Shown: piece after piece, positions 42,348 to 51,669 of the stretch
Position numbering within the stretch: position 1 is the stretch's first letter
How the letters are laid out: each line of letters opens with the position of its first letter
Assembly (NCBI GenBank): GCA_038531745.1
Contig: JBCBBJ010000014.1
Coordinates: 1-64,000 of the forward strand
Direction: 5' to 3'
Origin: CALLPQ01 sp038531745
GTDB lineage: Bacteria; Pseudomonadota; Alphaproteobacteria; Caulobacterales; Parvularculaceae
DNA length: 64,000 nucleotides
Program-made: the position numbers and the translations under genes
The notes under the pieces: model-generated
The model's input: the letters and a program-made list of their open reading frames with translations, nothing else
Told to the model about the DNA's origin: nothing
The model's database searches: none

Positions 42348-43355
42348 TCAGGCATATCGGCGGATACGTGCCTGGTCCTCATGCTCGCGGGCGTTGCCGG
42401 TAAAGGGTTTCTCGTGCAACCCCATATTGCGCACCGTTTGCCAAATCTGGTGGGGGTCAACATCACCGGCCCGGCCTGGTGCCGGCGCGATGCGCACCAC
42501 ATGGCGCCCCGAAATCGGCAGGTCTTGGTCCTCATAGGGTGAAACCAAAACCCCGTCGCAGCCAACGCTTAGGGCCAGATACATCTCGTCGGCAAGATCG
42601 CTCACAAAAAAGCTCGCATTTCGGGCGAGGGACGCCAGTTGCAGATGGTCGGACTTGCCGGTCAGGTCAACAAGGTCGGGCGCCTCCGCAGCAATGTCAT
42701 CGCCAAAATCATTCAAGCTGGTATCGCCAATCAAGACCGGAATAATCCCAGCGCCGGACATGAGATTGGCCAGTTGGGCATATTGGCTTGCGGCCATGCG
42801 CTGGCGATTGTCATCGCTCACCAGCAACAGGCCGTAGGCGCTGTTCAGCCCGTACCAGGACGGTTGCATATTGGCGCTGTCTTTACGGGTATCGAGGGAC
42901 CAGCCCAGGGACGGATACCGCGCCGGATTGGCAAGATCACCGCCCGCGCAAAACTTTGCCACGTCCCCCAACCGGTCAACCCCAGAGCGCAAGGACCGAT
43001 CCGGACGACCGCCCCCCATGCTGACCCATTTGGGTTTGCGCCAGCCAAGCCCGGTGGAAAGCCGCCGCGATGCCTCCCCGCCGCTTAAATCAAAAACCTT
43101 TGAAAAGCGCGTTTTACGCACCTGATTGATCAGATTTTGACGGGTTGCCTTGTCATGGAGCGGGGGGCTTGCGGCAATCTGGTCAAAATAGGGGGCCGAC
43201 CGGGCAAGACGCTCCAGCGCTTTCGTTGTCAAAAGCGAAATGGTCGCCTCAGGATGGGCGTTGCGAATCTCTTCAAAGATCGGCTCGCTGGCCACAAAGC
43301 TGGCCAGGCTGTCCGTCATGATCACCAGAATACGACTGTTCTTTTGCGCGGCCAC
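42348..43355 (-). CDS. Glycosyltransferase family 9 (heptosyltransferase-like)
   Basis: The product is 335 residues. The N-terminal 'ILVIMTDSLASFVASEPIFEEIRNAHPEATISLLTTKALERLA' matches the opening of GT9 enzymes (ILVI...GD...P...), in which the usual 'LGD' is here 'TDSL'. A second Rossmann half contains 'IPVLIGDTSLNDFGDDIAA' and 'LVDLTGKSDHLQLASLARNASFFVSDLADEMYLALSVGC', where heptosyltransferases normally read 'D.GP.HLA'; here it is 'SDLADEMYLA'. This changed donor site suggests a divergent family member. It lies 6 bp after the GT4 gene and probably works on the same glycan. Confidence 0.8.
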   Translation of the reverse strand: MAAQKNSRILVIMTDSLASFVASEPIFEEIRNAHPEATISLLTTKALERLARSAPYFDQIAASPPLHDKATRQNLINQVRKTRFSKVFDLSGGEASRRLSTGLGWRKPKWVSMGGGRPDRSLRSGVDRLGDVAKFCAGGDLANPARYPSLGWSLDTRKDSANMQPSWYGLNSAYGLLLVSDDNRQRMAASQYAQLANLMSGAGIIPVLIGDTSLNDFGDDIAAEAPDLVDLTGKSDHLQLASLARNASFFVSDLADEMYLALSVGCDGVLVSPYEDQDLPISGRHVVRIAPAPGRAGDVDPHQIWQTVRNMGLHEKPFTGNAREHEDQARIRRYA

Positions 43356-43361
43356 GGTCAG

Positions 43362-44690
43362 CTACTCTCCTGAATACGGGTCTGCGGGTGGTGCGGGGTA
43401 TGTGTGCGCCTCGCCGCCGCCAAGGGCTGCGTCATAAACGGCAAGGGTTGCGGCGGTCATGCTGGCGCTGGAAAAATGGCGGGTCACGTGTTCGCGCGCC
43501 GCCGCGCCCAAGGCACGCCGCGCGGGCGCGGGCATGGTTGCAAGCGTTGCCAACGCATCGGCGAGCGCATCGCTGTCACCAGGCGGGACAAGAAAACCGG
43601 TTTTGCCGTGACGCACCGTCTCGCGCGCGCCGCCATGGTCACTGGCCACCACGGGCACGCCCATGGCCCCGGCCTCAACAGCAACCCGGCCAAAAGCCTC
43701 TGGCCGGGTAGACGGCATAATGACGGCATCAGCCGCGCCATAGGCCGCGGGCATATCCGTCTCATGTCCAGAAAAATGGACCAAGTCTGCAACCCCAATG
43801 TCTTTTGCCAACCGCCTTAGCGCTTGCCCGAATTCGGCATTTTTTGTTGCCAAACCTGGCTTGTGTGCCCTTCCCCCTGACGTCTTGTCCGAAGGAAAAG
43901 CGGTCGACCCATCATCACCACCCACAAAAATTAACCGGAAAGTGCGCCCTTGGCCAGCCTGTGTTTGCGCTTGACCAGTCATTAGCGTTTTCATCCGGGC
44001 CAGCGCTTTCAGCGCCACCGCATGGCCTTTCCAGGCGCTCGGCCGCGCCGGCATTACGATCGTAAAGGGCCGCGTCTGCGATGCATCCATTTTCGCCTCT
44101 TGATACCACTGGCTTAAAAGGGCGTCGCACCGCGCCGCCGTCACGGCGTCGGGGGAAAAAGATGCAAGATCAACGCCACGGGGAATGACGGTCAGACGCT
44201 CGCGCAATCCGGGGCGCAGACCAGGCACAAGATCGCCATAGCCCGCAACAAGCGCCTCGGCGGTAAAATGCGAATTGGCGATCACGCGGTCGGCCCGCAC
44301 CATGATGCTGTTATACTGCCTTTTCAGGCGCGATCCGCCGCCATAGGCCCCGTGGAAAGTGGTGATAAACGGGATTTGGGTGCGCCGGCTTGCCCACAAG
44401 GTACTCCAGGCGGGCGCGCGCGACCGGGCGTGGAAAAGATCAATCTTCTCATCGGTCACCAGTGTCTTAAGGCGGCGGGCATTGCGCATCATCACCAGCG
44501 GGTTTTTGCTGGCCATCGGTAGCGTAATGATCGTGCCGCCTAAAGCCTCGACGCGGGGCGTCAGACGCCCGCCTTGCGTTACCACGACGGCGCGCCAACC
44601 GCGCGCGGTAATCGCCTCGGTCATCTCCAGCGTTGTTCGTTCCGCACCCCCCTCATCAAGGGTGGGGATAATTTGCGCAATCGTTACCAT
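43362..44690 (-). CDS. Glycosyltransferase family 4
   Basis: The product is about 442 residues. The GT-B fold begins 'MVTIAQIIPTLDEGGAERTTLEMTEAI', which is typical of GT4, and 'HARSRAPAWSTLWA' and 'FITTFHGAYGGGSRLKRQYNSIMVRADRVIANSHFTAEAL' are close to lipopolysaccharide core or capsule transferases. The donor site reads 'MPSTRPEAFGRVAVEAGAMGVPVVASDHGGARETV' (E-x7-E). The ATG at 44690 is preferred; the open frame extends upstream. It forms a two-gene operon with the GT9 gene and diverges from the DUF6065-like gene. Confidence 0.9.
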   Translation of the reverse strand: MVTIAQIIPTLDEGGAERTTLEMTEAITARGWRAVVVTQGGRLTPRVEALGGTIITLPMASKNPLVMMRNARRLKTLVTDEKIDLFHARSRAPAWSTLWASRRTQIPFITTFHGAYGGGSRLKRQYNSIMVRADRVIANSHFTAEALVAGYGDLVPGLRPGLRERLTVIPRGVDLASFSPDAVTAARCDALLSQWYQEAKMDASQTRPFTIVMPARPSAWKGHAVALKALARMKTLMTGQAQTQAGQGRTFRLIFVGGDDGSTAFPSDKTSGGRAHKPGLATKNAEFGQALRRLAKDIGVADLVHFSGHETDMPAAYGAADAVIMPSTRPEAFGRVAVEAGAMGVPVVASDHGGARETVRHGKTGFLVPPGDSDALADALATLATMPAPARRALGAAAREHVTRHFSSASMTAATLAVYDAALGGGEAHTYPAPPADPYSGE

Positions 44691-44877
44691 GTCCCCTCTA
44701 TCCCCCCTTGCCGGACGGGACGCAATGACCTTCCTTGCGATGACGGCCGTCAGATCAGTGTACCCAGCTTGCATGTGCCGTCGGCCAATGCTTCACTTAT
44801 AGCCACTCAGCCCTGGTGCAGATAAATGACGGGCAACGGGCGAACCCGCGCCCCAACAATTTGAAAAAGGCCGTATA

Positions 44878-45636
44878 ATGACGATTGTGTTCAATGTGCA
44901 GAGTAAGATCCTCATGGATGATCCGCGCTTGAAACCAAAACCCGCCGGGGAGATGTTGCCCGCGTGGAAAACATCAATCGCGGGGCGGCTTGAAAAAGGG
45001 TTAGAGCAAGGGGGCACGGTCCGGGCATGCCCGGCGATCCATGACTATCTGCATTTGGGCTATGTTATTCCGCTGTGGACGGATGTTTTGGTGGAACGCG
45101 TGAGCGTTGGCCTGAATGGCCAGCCGGTTCGCGACGCGAAAGGTAACAAACTGTCCTGGCGCACGGCCCATGCTGCCTTTCCCCTGGAACATCACGGTAT
45201 CGATCAGGTCAAAGGGGTAACGCCGCTAGAACCGCCGGATGGTATGCCGCTGGTGATCAAACCGATTTGTCCGTGGCTGATTGAAACACCGCCGGGCTGG
45301 TCAATCCTCGTCCTGCCATTCAGTCTCCATGAGGAGAGCGAAACCTTGCCGCTGGAACCCATTATTGGTGTGGTGAATACGGACCATTGGCATCAGGTCC
45401 ATGCGCCTTGTCGATGGAAAAGTGACGGGGCCAGTGTCAAGATGAAGGCGGGCACCCCCTTCATGCATATTATTCCATTCCGGCGCGATGAAGCGCTGAC
45501 GGCTGAATTCAAACTGATTGAGGAAGACGCACGTCTGGCCAATCTTGCGGGGGTCTTGAATGACTTTTCCGGCAGCTATCGAAAGCAACAAAAGGTGCAT
45601 GACGACAAACGCCAACCGCCCCAGGATCAGGAGTGA
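44878..45636 (+). CDS. Unknown conserved protein, DUF6065-like
   Basis: The product is 252 residues, soluble, with no signal peptide. A conserved-looking core runs 'PLVIKPICPWLIETPPGWSILVLPFSLHEESE', 'EPIIGVVNTDHWHQVHAPCRW' and 'GTPFMHIIPFRRDE'. This resembles the DUF6065 group of proteins of unknown function, based on the recurring 'P-P-G-W-S' strand and the 'G-T-P-F-x-x-I-I-P-F' strand. I am not certain of the assignment. The pattern of strands and two His pairs could form a jelly-roll, but no metal site can be claimed. Its right-hand neighbour is the kinase-like gene on the same strand, 83 bp away. Confidence 0.65.
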   Translation: MTIVFNVQSKILMDDPRLKPKPAGEMLPAWKTSIAGRLEKGLEQGGTVRACPAIHDYLHLGYVIPLWTDVLVERVSVGLNGQPVRDAKGNKLSWRTAHAAFPLEHHGIDQVKGVTPLEPPDGMPLVIKPICPWLIETPPGWSILVLPFSLHEESETLPLEPIIGVVNTDHWHQVHAPCRWKSDGASVKMKAGTPFMHIIPFRRDEALTAEFKLIEEDARLANLAGVLNDFSGSYRKQQKVHDDKRQPPQDQE

Positions 45637-45719
45637 TGCTGGGTCCGATTGGGGCGGCTGGCGGTGATTTTGCATAACGCTTTGGTCTTTGCGCCGCCGC
45701 CCATCAGGACCATCCTGCC

Positions 45720-47654
45720 ATGAACACCATACCGCCAGCACCTGAACCGGTACCCCAGCAAGCGACCCGCCCGGAGCCGGCGATTGCCAAGCCGGGTCTC
45801 CTGGTGCGGCTGTTTGGCTATAAACCCGGCACGCTCGTACAAACCGAGCAATTTGTGCATTGGGTCGGCACGGCCCTCCTGTTTATGGCAATTGTGACGG
45901 CATTAACGCTCCTGGGGTTTGCCCAAATGCGCGGGGCTGTTGCGCTTTTTGTGTTCGCACCGTTTTTTCTGATCACCCTTGCTGGGGCTCTTGTGTGGTT
46001 TTTTATCCGTCGGCGGATGGTATCGCGCCATCATGTCTTAAGGTTCCAACGGGCGGTCTATGTGCTCACTTTTCCCGCTGCGCTTTATGTGGGTCTTGCC
46101 GGCGGGGTTTTGCTGAATGTCTATACGGATAAATTTCTAGCCCTGATCCTGTTCTGGCAGGGTACGGTGGGCTTTACGCTGGTCAGCCTGACCGGGCGCA
46201 ATGCGTTGCAATATGGGATGCGGGTCACGCTCGCCTTGTTGCCGACGGTGTTGTTGCTGTTGCAAACGGGGGAGCCACGTCTGACGGCGCTGGCGATCCT
46301 TGTTTATTTGTCCTTGTGTCTGGCAACGCTGGTCCAACTCGATATGAGCGATACCAGTCGGCGACACCGCAAGATGGTGCTGGAGAGCGCGAAAGCCCGG
46401 GATCGGTCCGCCGCACACCTGTCGCGCTATCTGTCAGCAACCCGTGATTTTATCTGGTCGATTGATGCGGGGGGGCGCAGGGCCCGGTTGCCTGCCGCCT
46501 TGTTTGACGAGACGCAAATAGGCGTTGGCGCCCATGGTGGTGGGATGGGGCTACACGCGTTTGAGACGCAACGCCTTCTCGCGCGCCTTAGCCAATCTTC
46601 GCGCATGGCCCTGCGCAAGGCGTTCTTTGCGGGAATAGCGTTTAGCGATCTGCAAATTAAAATAACGCATAAGGATGGTCAAACCCGGTGGTATAGCCTT
46701 TCCGGTGCACCGGATCATGATCGCAATGGGCTCTTTGCCGGGTTTAGCGGTATGGCCATCGACATCTCCGCCGCCATCCACGCCCGCCAAAAGATCAATA
46801 TTTATACGGAGCGTCTTGAGGATCGGGTCGCCGCACGCACGCAAGCCCTCACCACCGCGCTCGCCGAGGAGGAGACGGCACGCGCAGCGCAAGCACACCG
46901 TACCCGGGCGGAACAGGCCTTCTTTGCTGCGTTGCTTGACCGACTTACCGAAGACACTGCCTCAGGGAAAAACAGCGCTGCGGACACCATAGGCCCGGCG
47001 CTTCTTGATCTGGGGCGCGGTGTTCTTGCCCTGACCGCGGCGAAAAAGCCGCCCATGCGCGCGGCACCACCGCAAGCGTTGAGGCGTGAGACACCGGGCG
47101 ATCAGCTGTTTTATATTGATGATATGATCCGCACGGCGCTTCTGGCCGATCGGGCGCGTTGCCTTGCCGATGGCGTTACTTTGAAAATTGATCGTCTGTG
47201 CGGGGAGCAAGTGTTTGCCAACCCTGACATCTGGTCATTGGCGTTGCGGCTTGTTGTCCACAGTCTTGTGAACACGAGCGCTATTACGGCCCCGCCAACG
47301 GCGACGCGCGTTCTCAATTTGGGTTTGGCATTGGCGCGGACCGATGAGGGCGTTGTGATAACCATCGCCCCCCGTTTCGACCGCGATCATGGCCCGGTGA
47401 CACCTGCAAAAAAGCAAGCGTCACCCCTCCAAAGCGCGGCAATTCAGCCCGGGACAAGCGATATCACTGACGTGATCCGCACCCTAACCCATGGCCTGAC
47501 CTCAAGCACGCTAAGCCCCGAAATGGGCAACATGGCGCTCTTGCTAGCCACGGCGCTTTTGGACGGGCAAGGCGGTCAGTTGCGCGGCGTGTCGCCGGGG
47601 GTAATCGACCTTGTGATCCCGCGGGTGCGTCTCATGGCCCGCCTGATTGCCTGA
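45720..47654 (+). CDS. Membrane PAS protein resembling a degenerate histidine kinase
   Basis: The product is 644 residues. About six membrane segments (about 45-210) are followed by a PAS domain (about 235-350; 'SATRDFIWSIDAGGR' and 'DGQTRWYSLSGAPDHD...FAGFSGMAIDISA'). Then comes an Arg/Ala-rich coiled coil (about 355-400) and a C-terminal domain. Where a histidine kinase has F-L-A-x-M-S-H-E-L-R-T, this protein has 'FFAALLDRLTE' with Asp407 in place of His. The ATPase N-box is only faint ('IWSLALRLVVHSLVNTS') and no G1/G2 glycine boxes are seen. It therefore probably senses a signal without phosphotransfer, or acts through a partner. Confidence 0.75.
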   Translation: MNTIPPAPEPVPQQATRPEPAIAKPGLLVRLFGYKPGTLVQTEQFVHWVGTALLFMAIVTALTLLGFAQMRGAVALFVFAPFFLITLAGALVWFFIRRRMVSRHHVLRFQRAVYVLTFPAALYVGLAGGVLLNVYTDKFLALILFWQGTVGFTLVSLTGRNALQYGMRVTLALLPTVLLLLQTGEPRLTALAILVYLSLCLATLVQLDMSDTSRRHRKMVLESAKARDRSAAHLSRYLSATRDFIWSIDAGGRRARLPAALFDETQIGVGAHGGGMGLHAFETQRLLARLSQSSRMALRKAFFAGIAFSDLQIKITHKDGQTRWYSLSGAPDHDRNGLFAGFSGMAIDISAAIHARQKINIYTERLEDRVAARTQALTTALAEEETARAAQAHRTRAEQAFFAALLDRLTEDTASGKNSAADTIGPALLDLGRGVLALTAAKKPPMRAAPPQALRRETPGDQLFYIDDMIRTALLADRARCLADGVTLKIDRLCGEQVFANPDIWSLALRLVVHSLVNTSAITAPPTATRVLNLGLALARTDEGVVITIAPRFDRDHGPVTPAKKQASPLQSAAIQPGTSDITDVIRTLTHGLTSSTLSPEMGNMALLLATALLDGQGGQLRGVSPGVIDLVIPRVRLMARLIA

Positions 47655-47727
47655 TCGGTTTTCCCCTTCAGTTTCTTCGCGCCATCTCCTAACAAAAGGC
47701 GGCACAGATAATCGCGAGGAGATCTTT

Positions 47728-48285
47728 ATGGCCGACCGGCTTACAGTCATCACAACCCGCGGCGGCGACCGGGGCGAAACGTCCCTGGGTGATGGTACGC
47801 GGGTGTCAAAAACCGACGCGCGGATTGGTCTTCTTGGCGCGGTTGATAGCCTCAACAGTTGGATCGGGGTTGTCCTTGCCCACGCACCGGGCGACGCCGC
47901 CCGCGAAACCCTAGAAGGGGTTCAGCATGATCTGTTTGATTTAGGGGGTGCCTTGTGCTTTCCCGGTACGGCCCTGTTGTCCGAGGCCCATGTGAGCCGT
48001 CTTGATGGTGCCAGCACCCGGATGAACGAGGCATTGGCGCCATTAAAGGAGTTTATTCTGCCCGGGGGCAGCCTGCTCCTCGCCTGGTTGCATGTGGCGC
48101 GCACGCAAGCGCGCGAGACCGAGCGCCAATTTGTTGCCTTTGATCAGGAGCCTGATGATCACGTGAAGTTTGCCCGGCAATATCTCAACCGGTTGTCGGA
48201 CTTTCTGTTCATCGCCGCCCGGGCGGAGGCGAGGCGCACCGATGTTCAGGAAACACTATGGGAAAAACGCAAATCCGTATCATGA
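47728..48285 (+). CDS. Cob(I)alamin adenosyltransferase, PduO type
   Basis: The product is 185 residues. 'ITTRGGDRGETSLGDGTRVSKTDARI' is the ATP-binding signature, 'EFILPGGSLLLAWLHVARTQARETERQ' and 'YLNRLSDFLFIAARAEARR' are the active-site helices. It transfers adenosyl from ATP to cob(I)alamin to make coenzyme B12. GAGGAG precedes the ATG. No B12-dependent enzyme or other cobalamin gene is near. It lies 73 bp after the kinase-like gene, possibly in the same transcript, and converges with the nucleoside transporter gene. Confidence 0.94.
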   Translation: MADRLTVITTRGGDRGETSLGDGTRVSKTDARIGLLGAVDSLNSWIGVVLAHAPGDAARETLEGVQHDLFDLGGALCFPGTALLSEAHVSRLDGASTRMNEALAPLKEFILPGGSLLLAWLHVARTQARETERQFVAFDQEPDDHVKFARQYLNRLSDFLFIAARAEARRTDVQETLWEKRKSVS

Positions 48286-48305
48286 CGATTGTGCGTAATC
48301 GCCGC

Positions 48306-49538
48306 TTATAACCGCAACAAAAGCCCGGCCAGTGTGGCGCTCATTAAGTTGGACAGCGACGCGGCCAGCAAGGCGTGCATACCATAGCGGGCAATCTCGC
48401 TCATCCGGTCGGGCACAAGCGCGCCAATCCCCCCCAACAAGATGCCGATGGAAAGCAGGTTCGCAAACCCGCACAGGGCAAAAGTGATGATCGCCACACT
48501 GCGCGGTTCCAACGTGTCGCGAATTTCGATGAGGTGAAAATACGCGACAAACTCATTGAGGACGAGCTTCTCCCCGAAGAGCCCGCCCGCCACTTGCGCA
48601 TCGACCCATGGTACCCCCAGCAAAAACATCACCGGCGAAAAAAGCCAGCCCAGCATTTTTTGTAAGGTCAGGTCTTCGATCCCTGCAAGGCCGGCCAACC
48701 CGCCAATAATGCCATTGGCGAGGGCAATGAGTGAGACAAACGCAATCAGCATGGCGCCAATATTGAGCGCCAGTTTCAGCCCGTCGGTTGCCCCCATGGC
48801 GGCGGCCATAAAGACATTTGTGTGCGGTGATTTTTCTTTCAGGATTGCACGCACCGGCAGGGCGTTTCCGTCAGCATCCGGCCCGTCGGGCATGATGATC
48901 TTAGCCATCAGCAAACCGCCCGGAGCGGCCATAATGCTGGCCGCTAAGAGATATTCCAGTTTGATCCCGATGCCCGCATAGGCCGCCAAGACGGTTCCTG
49001 CCACAGAGGCCAAACCCGATACCATAATGGTAAAAAGCTGCGGGCCGGTGACTTTATCGAGATAGGGCTTGATCGCCAGCGGCGCCTCGGTCTGACCCAC
49101 AAAAATATTGGCCGCCGCGTTCAGCGATTCCACCGGCCGCGTGCCGATAACCAGACGCAAAAAACTGCCAATGGCCGCCACAACAATGGGCATGATCCGA
49201 AAATGATAAAGGATCGACATCAGCGACGCAAAAAAGATCACGATGGGAAGCAATTGAACCGCAAAGATGGTGCCGATGGATTGTTGATCGGCGAGGGGGC
49301 CAAACAACAGCTCGATCCCGTCGGTTGAGTAGCCCAGGAGAACCGAGACCCCGTTAGACAACCCCTCAACAACCCGCACCCCAATCGGCGTGAACAGAAC
49401 AAAAGCGGCAATTACGATCTGCAGACCGAACGCGCTGAGCACCACGCGAAGATTGATCGCGCGTTTGTTGGTGGAGAATAAAAACGCCACAAACAGAAGA
49501 AAGAACGCACCGATAATGCCGATATAATCTGTGCTCAC
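48306..49538 (-). CDS. Nucleoside transporter, CNT (NupC) family
   Basis: The product is 410 residues with about 10 membrane segments. 'FVGQTEAPLAIKPYLDKVTGPQLFTIMVSGLASVAGTVLAAY', 'AAPGGLLMAKIIMP' and 'FALCGFANLLSIGILLGGIGALVPDR' are CNT motifs. It imports nucleosides with protons or sodium. Which nucleosides is not decided. It lies downstream of ubiX on the same strand with a gap of 72 bp and converges with the PduO-type gene. Confidence 0.94.
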   Translation of the reverse strand: MSTDYIGIIGAFFLLFVAFLFSTNKRAINLRVVLSAFGLQIVIAAFVLFTPIGVRVVEGLSNGVSVLLGYSTDGIELLFGPLADQQSIGTIFAVQLLPIVIFFASLMSILYHFRIMPIVVAAIGSFLRLVIGTRPVESLNAAANIFVGQTEAPLAIKPYLDKVTGPQLFTIMVSGLASVAGTVLAAYAGIGIKLEYLLAASIMAAPGGLLMAKIIMPDGPDADGNALPVRAILKEKSPHTNVFMAAAMGATDGLKLALNIGAMLIAFVSLIALANGIIGGLAGLAGIEDLTLQKMLGWLFSPVMFLLGVPWVDAQVAGGLFGEKLVLNEFVAYFHLIEIRDTLEPRSVAIITFALCGFANLLSIGILLGGIGALVPDRMSEIARYGMHALLAASLSNLMSATLAGLLLRL

Positions 49539-49610
49539 GCGATGCCCTCGTCCCTATCGCCGAAAAGATGTGGCGAGGTAGCCCCCTCGCTCGCGCCGGT
49601 TTTTCGTTCG

Positions 49611-50189
49611 TTATGGGCTGGCGGCACCGGTCCAGCGATCCACCAGATCCGCCTCTATACCCACAAGGTCAAGCACACGGCCAATGGTGTGATTCACCAG
49701 ATCGTCGATGGTTGACGGTTTGTTATAAAAGGCCGGCATCGGCGGGGCAATGATGGCACCAAGCTGCGCGGCCTCATAAAGCAATTTGCAATGGCCTTGA
49801 TGCAAAGGGGCCTCACGCGGCATCAGAACGAGGGGCCGCCGGTCCTTCAGGCACACATCGGCGGCGCGGCTGACAAGGTCATCGGTGTGAGAATGGACGA
49901 TTGCCGAGAGGAGCCGCATGGAACAGGCGGCGATGATCATGCCTTGGGTGCGAAAAGACCCGCTGGAAATTGCGCCGGCAAGATCACCGCTTTTATAGAC
50001 CTGATCGGCGAGGGCGTGGACGTCCTCCACCGTGCGGTCAGTTTCAATGCGCAGGTTCAGACCCGCCGTCTTTGTCATCACGAGATGGGTTTCAACGCCC
50101 TCGTCCTCGCGCAAAACCTCCAACAGGCGAATGCCATAGATCGCCCCGCTCGCCCCGCCGATGCCAATGATCAGTTTTTTCTTATCCAT
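49611..50189 (-). CDS. ubiX: Flavin prenyltransferase UbiX
   Basis: The product is 192 residues. 'LIIGIGGASGAIYGIRLLEVL' is the FMN-binding opening, and 'SSGSFRTQGMIIAACSMRLLSAIVHSHTDDLVSRAADVCLKDRRPLVLMPREAPLH' covers the conserved Ser, Arg and Glu residues. It attaches a dimethylallyl group to FMN, giving the cofactor of UbiD decarboxylases needed for ubiquinone. UbiD is not in the window. The start at 50189 (MDKKKL) is chosen; the frame reaches 50228. Confidence 0.96.
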   Translation of the reverse strand: MDKKKLIIGIGGASGAIYGIRLLEVLREDEGVETHLVMTKTAGLNLRIETDRTVEDVHALADQVYKSGDLAGAISSGSFRTQGMIIAACSMRLLSAIVHSHTDDLVSRAADVCLKDRRPLVLMPREAPLHQGHCKLLYEAAQLGAIIAPPMPAFYNKPSTIDDLVNHTIGRVLDLVGIEADLVDRWTGAASP

Positions 50190-50357
50190 AGCGCGCGGCG
50201 TAGCAGAATTATTCGGCGCGCGGAACACGGCAAAACGGCACCCATGGGCCGCCCTTTGATCGCGGCATTGCCGCGTACCCTTAACAAACCCCTAAGACTG
50301 GCCCGCTGATTGCAATCCATCGCGGTAAGAATTCGTTTACCCTTATGGAGTGCCAGA

Positions 50358-51134
50358 ATGAAACATCTTACCTCTTTATGCGCCGGGTTGGTTGCCGCTG
50401 TGAGCGCCACCACCCTCACTGTTGAGGCTGCACGCGCCGACGCCATTTCCTATCTGGCAAGCTCGGCGGTGAGTGACCCCACCCTCTCGGCCAGCAATAA
50501 TGACCACGCGATCTGGCTGCCGTTTTTCCGCAGTGTCTCCGGCACACCGCTCACGGGCAATTCCAACAGCGCTGATTTCGATTTTGTCTGGGATGGCCGG
50601 TTTGAGGTGATGGACAATGGCTATGCCACGCTTTCCGGTAAAATCGCCAATCAGGTCGATATGGATTACGCCTTCGACGTGACGTTCAATTTCCGCCAGC
50701 GCGATGGCGCCGGGCCCGACGGTGTCAAGCGCGAATTGCGCGGCAGTGCCTATACGGAAAATGGGGGGCCCATCGATACCGGTTCCTTCAGCTTTTTTGA
50801 TCTCGAAGGCGGTAGCTTTACCGGGACCGGCGCCCTTGCCGGTGTGAATTTCGGCGTTGAGAACCGTGCCGGGTCCATGACGTTTCCCTTGCAATTCGGC
50901 GAAGGGGCCAATGGCAAGAACGGTAATCTTGGCGCATCCGTCTGGTTCTCTCTGTTTACGGATAATGGGTGTACGAATGCCCTTTGCCACGAGTTAAACG
51001 CACAAAACCTGATTGGTGATGTGAATATTGATCTCCAGCCTGTCCCGCTGCCAGCTGCTTTCCTTCTCTTTGGCACCGGCCTTGCTGGCTTGTCGGCCAT
51101 GCGACGCAAGAAAGGCGCAACAGTACGCGCCTAA
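50358..51134 (+). CDS. VPLPA-CTERM sorting-domain protein
   Basis: The product is 258 residues. A signal peptide of about 30 residues ends near 'EAARAD'. The middle is a beta-rich, Gly/Asn/Ser-rich body without lysine clusters. It closes with VPLPAAFLLFGTGLAGLSAM and an RRKKG tail, the three-part VPLPA-CTERM signal: motif, membrane helix, basic end. Exosortase-type enzymes are believed to cut such signals and release or anchor the protein in the extracellular matrix. No exosortase is in the window. The ATG at 50358 has GGAG upstream, and a strong terminator follows. The protein's role is unknown; exopolysaccharide association is common for this class. Confidence 0.88.
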   Translation: MKHLTSLCAGLVAAVSATTLTVEAARADAISYLASSAVSDPTLSASNNDHAIWLPFFRSVSGTPLTGNSNSADFDFVWDGRFEVMDNGYATLSGKIANQVDMDYAFDVTFNFRQRDGAGPDGVKRELRGSAYTENGGPIDTGSFSFFDLEGGSFTGTGALAGVNFGVENRAGSMTFPLQFGEGANGKNGNLGASVWFSLFTDNGCTNALCHELNAQNLIGDVNIDLQPVPLPAAFLLFGTGLAGLSAMRRKKGATVRA

Positions 51135-51246
51135 CACGCGGCGCGCACCCGTCGTCGATCCATCATGGGTGCGCCGGTTCGGTTTTGTTCATTGGGGTAA
51201 CAGACCGCACCCACAGCATGAAACCTGCGTATCAGGAGCCCGACAT

Positions 51247-51280
51247 AAGGGGGGTTACCGCAAGGTAGCCCCCCTTTTTT
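51247..51280 (+). terminator. Strong terminator after the VPLPA-CTERM gene
   Basis: AAGGGGGGTTACC pairs with GGTAGCCCCCCTT across a GCAA tetraloop and ends in six T. It stands 113 bp after the stop codon. Confidence 0.92.
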
Positions 51281-51306
51281 GTGTTGGAGGAAAAGACGCT
51301 GCGGCG

Positions 51307-51669
51307 TTAGCGGGCGCGCGCGGCGCCATAAATAATGTCACCCCAGCCAAGGAGCATGACCACCCCGCCAATGGGCGTTACAGCGCCGAGTATCCGCGGC
51401 AGGCCTAGCGCCAGACCATAAAGACTGACACTGAAGATCAGGGCCCCAATCATGAGGAGAAACCCGGCCCGCAGGAGCGGTAAGCCGATTGCCACCGCAC
51501 ATGCTAGCGCCGCCACACTATGGATGAGCAGATAAAATGTCCCTGTCTCCCACCAGCCCAGGGCCGCCACCGACAGGGTTGCGCGCAGGGCGTGGGCCCC
51601 AAAGGCGCCGGCCAGCACCCCAAAAAATCCCCCGAGCCCTGCCAGGGCCAGCAAATGGCGGTGGGTCAT
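51307..51669 (-). CDS. DUF423 membrane protein
   Basis: The product is 120 residues with four membrane segments. 'GLGGFFGVLAGAFGAHAL' and 'WWETGTFYLLIHSVAALA' are the family signature (YgdD in E. coli); 'PIGGVVMLLGWGDIIYGA' is the closing segment. Function unknown. It overlaps the stop of the beta-hydroxylase-like gene by 4 bp (ATGA), so translation is probably coupled. Confidence 0.9.
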   Translation of the reverse strand: MTHRHLLALAGLGGFFGVLAGAFGAHALRATLSVAALGWWETGTFYLLIHSVAALACAVAIGLPLLRAGFLLMIGALIFSVSLYGLALGLPRILGAVTPIGGVVMLLGWGDIIYGAARAR

